A stretch of DNA of 64,000 nt from Halomonas chromatireducens (lineage in GTDB: Bacteria > Pseudomonadota > Gammaproteobacteria > Pseudomonadales > Halomonadaceae). The stretch spans positions 976,038 through 1,040,037 of the forward strand of contig NZ_CP014226.1 of the NCBI RefSeq assembly GCF_001545155.1, read 5' to 3'. Numbering within the stretch: the first letter of the stretch is position 1; each line of letters begins with the position of its first letter. Made by a program: the position numbers and the translations under genes. This document shows, piece by piece, positions 61,391-64,000 of the stretch. Below the pieces are notes generated by a model. It made no database searches. It was not told the origin of the DNA and saw nothing but the letters and a program-made list of their open reading frames with translations.

Positions 61391-62607
61391 GCAACACCTC
61401 CCCGCCTTCCCGTCTCGTCATCCTGCTGCTGGCCCTGGCCGGCTTCGCCAGCATGGCGTCGATGCGGGTCACCGATGCCATGTTGCCGGCACTGTCGTAC
61501 GCCTTCGAGCGCCCGGTGGCCGACGTGGCGCAGAACATCACCTTCTTCGCCATCGCCTATGGCGTCATGCAGCTTGCCTACGGCCCTCTGGGCGACCGTC
61601 ACGGCACCCTTCGGGTCATCGGCCTGGCCACGGTGGCCTGCGCACTGGGTGCACTGGGCTCGGCGCTTTCCGGATCGCTGTCGACGCTGCTGCTGTTTCG
61701 CACCCTGACCGGCGCCACCGCCGCCGCCATCATTCCGCTCTCCATGGCCTGGGTGGGTGACAACGTGCCCTATGAGAGCCGCCAGGTGACCCTGGCGCAT
61801 ATGCTCTCCGGCGCGGTAATGGGACTGATCACCGGCCAGGTGGCGGGCGGTTTTCTCGCCGACACGCTGGGCTGGCAGGCCGCCTTCTATCTCCTGACGA
61901 CCCTCTTCCTGCTGGCCGGGGGGCTGCTGCTGACGATGCTCCATCGCCGCCCCGGCCTCTCCCCACCCAGGTCGGAACAGGGTGGGGTCGCCTTCGTGTC
62001 GCGGCTGCGCGAGATCCTGTTGATTGCCCGGGCCCGTCGCATCCTGGTGCTGGTGTTTCTCGAGGGGATTGCCGCCTTCGGCGCCCTGGCCTTCGTCGCC
62101 AGTCACCTCTACGAGCGTCTCGGCGTCTCGCTGACCCGTGCCGGGCTGATGGTGGCGCTGTTCGGGGTGGGGGGGCTGATCTTCGCCGCCCTGGCCAGGC
62201 CGCTGGTCAGGCGCCTGGGCGAGCCGGGCCTGGCCGCCGGGGGCGGTGTGCTGATGGGGGTGGGCTTCGTCGGGCTGGCGCTGGCCCAGCAGCCGATAGC
62301 GGCCGCGGCCGCGGCCTTTGCCGCCGGGCTGGGCTTCTACATGATGCATAGCACCCTGCAGATCAACGCCACCCAGATGGCACCCGCCGCCCGCGGCACC
62401 GCCATGGCGGTGTTCGCCGGCTGCCTGTTCCTGGGCCAGTCGGTGGGCGTCAGCCTGGGTGGGGTGATACTGCGCCTGGCCGATAGCCTGTGGCTGCTGG
62501 CCGGTGCCGGCGTATGGCTGCTGCTGTTGGGCATGGCCTTCGCCTGGCTGCTGCGTCAGTGGCGGCAAGCCAAGCCTGAATCCCCCGCAACCCCAAGATA
62601 CCAATAA
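61387..62607 (+). CDS. MFS transporter
   Basis: A 406-aa MFS protein with 12 predicted helices. It has SMRVTDAMLPALSYAFERPV, a motif-A-like segment AYGPLGDRHGTLRV and RTLTGATAAAIIPLSMAWVG. The TTG start overlaps the preceding stop by 4 nt (TTGA), pointing to coupled translation with the Bcr-like gene. Substrate unknown. C-terminal tail is short and basic. Confidence 0.88.
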   Translation: MSNTSPPSRLVILLLALAGFASMASMRVTDAMLPALSYAFERPVADVAQNITFFAIAYGVMQLAYGPLGDRHGTLRVIGLATVACALGALGSALSGSLSTLLLFRTLTGATAAAIIPLSMAWVGDNVPYESRQVTLAHMLSGAVMGLITGQVAGGFLADTLGWQAAFYLLTTLFLLAGGLLLTMLHRRPGLSPPRSEQGGVAFVSRLREILLIARARRILVLVFLEGIAAFGALAFVASHLYERLGVSLTRAGLMVALFGVGGLIFAALARPLVRRLGEPGLAAGGGVLMGVGFVGLALAQQPIAAAAAAFAAGLGFYMMHSTLQINATQMAPAARGTAMAVFAGCLFLGQSVGVSLGGVILRLADSLWLLAGAGVWLLLLGMAFAWLLRQWRQAKPESPATPRYQ

Positions 62608-62658
62608 CGCCATGCCGTCATCACACCGGAATCCAGCAGCCGAGCCTGGACGCTCAGC

Positions 62659-63546
62659 TCATCGCTTCCGCGTGGCAAGAAAAATACCTGCCATGATGAT
62701 CAGCGCTCCACCTAGATACGTCTCGATCAGTGGAATATCACCGAAAACCAGGTAGCCGGAAAGCGTCGCCCAGACGATCTGCAGATACAAGAAAGGCGAT
62801 ACAAGAGAAGCAGGCGCACAGCGCATGGCCAAGATAAGCATCAACTGACTGACGGCGCCTAATGCCCCGACTAACAGGAAGAGAGGGATGTGGCCGGCTG
62901 CGATAGGGGTCCAGAAGAAGGGCACGATCAGGGAGCTGGCCAAGGCGCCTGCAAGGCCTGCATAGAAGAGTGAAGCGAGAGGGTGATCATTACGGCCGAA
63001 GCGTCGCGTGGCCAACTGATAGAGGGCAAAGCAAAAAGCCATCCCGAAGGGCAGCAGGGCAGCTGGTTGAGCACGCCAGTCCAACGGGCCCACCGCGATC
63101 ACTACGCCGATGAAGCCGACGACAACAGCCCCACCGCTTGCCAGAGTCACTCGCTCCTTAAGCAAGGGGATCGCCAGCAGCGTCACCAGCAGCGGCGAAC
63201 TGAAGTTGATGACATACACCTGAAGCAGTGGCAGCTCACGAAAAGCCAGGAAAGCGAAGGTGCTGGCGGCGAGCAGCAACAAGCCACGCACGAGCTGCCC
63301 GGGTAACGACTCCACGGACGCCATGATGGCCCGGCAACGCGGCCAGCCGAGCATCAGAAGATAGCCGCCCAGTACCAGCATATGGCCAGCATATCGGGCC
63401 CAGACTACCTGCACGGGAGAGTAGCTCTGGGTTAGCCATTTGACCCCCGTGTCGAGCAGGGTGAACAACAAGCCAGCGCCGAGAATGAAGGCAATGCCTC
63501 TCAGTGGCCGATCGACAGTGGAGGTAGTGGCAGTGGGTGAAGGCAT
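62659..63546 (-). CDS. EamA/DMT family transporter
   Basis: A 295-aa membrane protein with ten helices in two EamA repeats: GIAFILGAGLLFTLLDTGVK, LPLLQVYVINFSSPLLVTL and FGDIPLIETYLGGALIIMAG. Similar to S-adenosylmethionine/metabolite exporters of the group. Convergent with the MFS gene, 51 bp apart. Confidence 0.9.
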   Translation of the reverse strand: MPSPTATTSTVDRPLRGIAFILGAGLLFTLLDTGVKWLTQSYSPVQVVWARYAGHMLVLGGYLLMLGWPRCRAIMASVESLPGQLVRGLLLLAASTFAFLAFRELPLLQVYVINFSSPLLVTLLAIPLLKERVTLASGGAVVVGFIGVVIAVGPLDWRAQPAALLPFGMAFCFALYQLATRRFGRNDHPLASLFYAGLAGALASSLIVPFFWTPIAAGHIPLFLLVGALGAVSQLMLILAMRCAPASLVSPFLYLQIVWATLSGYLVFGDIPLIETYLGGALIIMAGIFLATRKR

Positions 63547-63935
63547 GTCGCGCGAGACTCTCGCTTGGAGCCGTCAAGCGTAGCAGGCTAACTAAAAGGC
63601 AGCAAATTAATCGCTTCTCCCAAGCCGATCTGCCAGATTCGCTGGCCGAGGAACCTGGGATCACCAGACGAAACGGCGAGCAGACAACGGCTACCGCACT
63701 CTGATGGCCCGACACTGATCAGATTGTCCCGCTCGGGCTATTACGTACAGCACACCGGCCGACTCCGGCGCGTCGGCGAGGCGGTAGCCGAACTGCTGCC
63801 AAGCCCGGCCTGAGTGGTGGGTTCGGGGTGATCCGCCGACCCTGTCGGCCGCTTGCCCGAGAACATGATATCGATCAAGGCGGCGATGGATCGTGTCGAC
63901 CATAGTGAAAGTTGGTCCGGCAGAGAACAGCGACT
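63547..63935. other. Intergenic region without recognisable gene
   Basis: A 389-bp gap. A short plus-strand frame ending near 63811 reads RSGYYVQHTGRLRRVGEA before a stop. It could be the tail of a decayed gene, but I do not recognise it. No start or RBS supports it. Confidence 0.35.
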
Positions 63936-64000
63936 ATGAGCTCACCCAAGCACCCCGCCGACGACAGCCCGTCAGCCGGCCAGGAGCCCATCAGTGACTA
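63936..64000 (+). CDS. Possible start of an unidentified gene, partial
   Basis: An ATG at 63936 opens MSSPKHPADDSPSAGQEPIS and runs off the window. The polar Ser/Pro/Asp-rich start resembles flexible N-termini of halophile cytoplasmic or transporter proteins. Weak purine-rich AGAGAACAG upstream. The identity cannot be judged. Confidence 0.35.
   Translation, partial: MSSPKHPADDSPSAGQEPISD

Noticed and set aside
60973..62613. 546-codon minus-strand frame opposite the MFS genes
   Set aside because: His/Gln/Gly-rich composition typical of antisense membrane genes; no domain.
63691..63903. 70-codon minus-strand frame near the right edge
   Set aside because: No RBS, no similarity to a known family, biased composition; treated as non-coding.

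Overview
The window looks like the chromosome of a Halomonas-like gammaproteobacterium. It is GC-rich apart from two islands. It has a complete sodium-pumping NADH:quinone reductase (nqrABCDEF with nqrM), soluble transhydrogenase sthA, a TRAP transporter, and conserved housekeeping blocks (leuS-lptE-holA, xseB-ispA-dxs, serA, long-form gap). The genus is inferred from gene content and protein character; no rRNA or tRNA gene was seen.

Layout. 1-5150: a composite left edge, where a DUF411 gene cut at its 3' end meets an antisense P-type ATPase fragment, which is itself fused in frame to a C-terminally truncated mfd. 5.4-15.7 kb: gap, the nqr operon with a shrunken ApbE-like gene and nqrM, then sthA. 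15.8-19.4 kb (minus): DUF488, a C39-peptidase/TPR lipoprotein with its PA2779-type partner, and a GGDEF enzyme translationally coupled to a periplasmic pterin-binding-like protein. 19.5-23.6 kb (minus): holA, lptE, leuS. 23.6-31.7 kb: surface-polysaccharide locus, with four imperfect repeats about 127-144 bp apart, a WbpM/CapD-type dehydratase, an ops (RfaH) element, wza-wzb-wzc and a 3'-truncated UDP-glucuronate epimerase. 31.65-31.79 kb: an antisense scrap of rpsE. 31.8-34.7 kb: 5'-truncated cyanophycin synthetase and isoaspartyl dipeptidase. 34.7-40.4 kb: an AT-richer accessory segment with REP-like elements, two small enzymes, an unknown coiled-coil membrane protein and a compact Gabija-like pair (OLD/TOPRIM ATPase plus UvrD-like helicase). 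40.5-45.3 kb: dxs, ispA, xseB, serA. 45.4-50.5 kb: EamA exporter, D-amino-acid deaminase-like enzyme, enoyl-CoA hydratase, IclR and MarR regulators. 50.5-60 kb: a TRAP transporter divergent from a homogentisate-pathway operon (MBL hydrolase, FAD monooxygenase, DUF2783, hmgA, FAH, maiA). 60-64 kb: two MFS transporters and another EamA protein.

How parts work together. Nqr proteins with NqrM make the Na+ pump, and its NqrB/NqrC flavins need an FMN transferase that the local ApbE-like gene may not supply. The TRAP importer, MarR regulator and homogentisate enzymes form an aromatic-acid uptake and degradation unit leading to fumarate and acetoacetate. Wza/Wzb/Wzc export a polysaccharide under probable RfaH control. 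CphA and IadA would make and finally cleave cyanophycin.

Main caution. Four joins (near 227, 2240, 31656 and 31780) cut known genes mid-domain, use short palindromes or microhomology, and often flip strand. This is the signature of assembly or amplification chimeras. Synteny across these points should not be trusted until read support is checked. The most biologically interesting intact items are the compact Gabija-like pair, the repeat array plus ops element at the polysaccharide locus, the pterin-type c-di-GMP module and the reduced ApbE.
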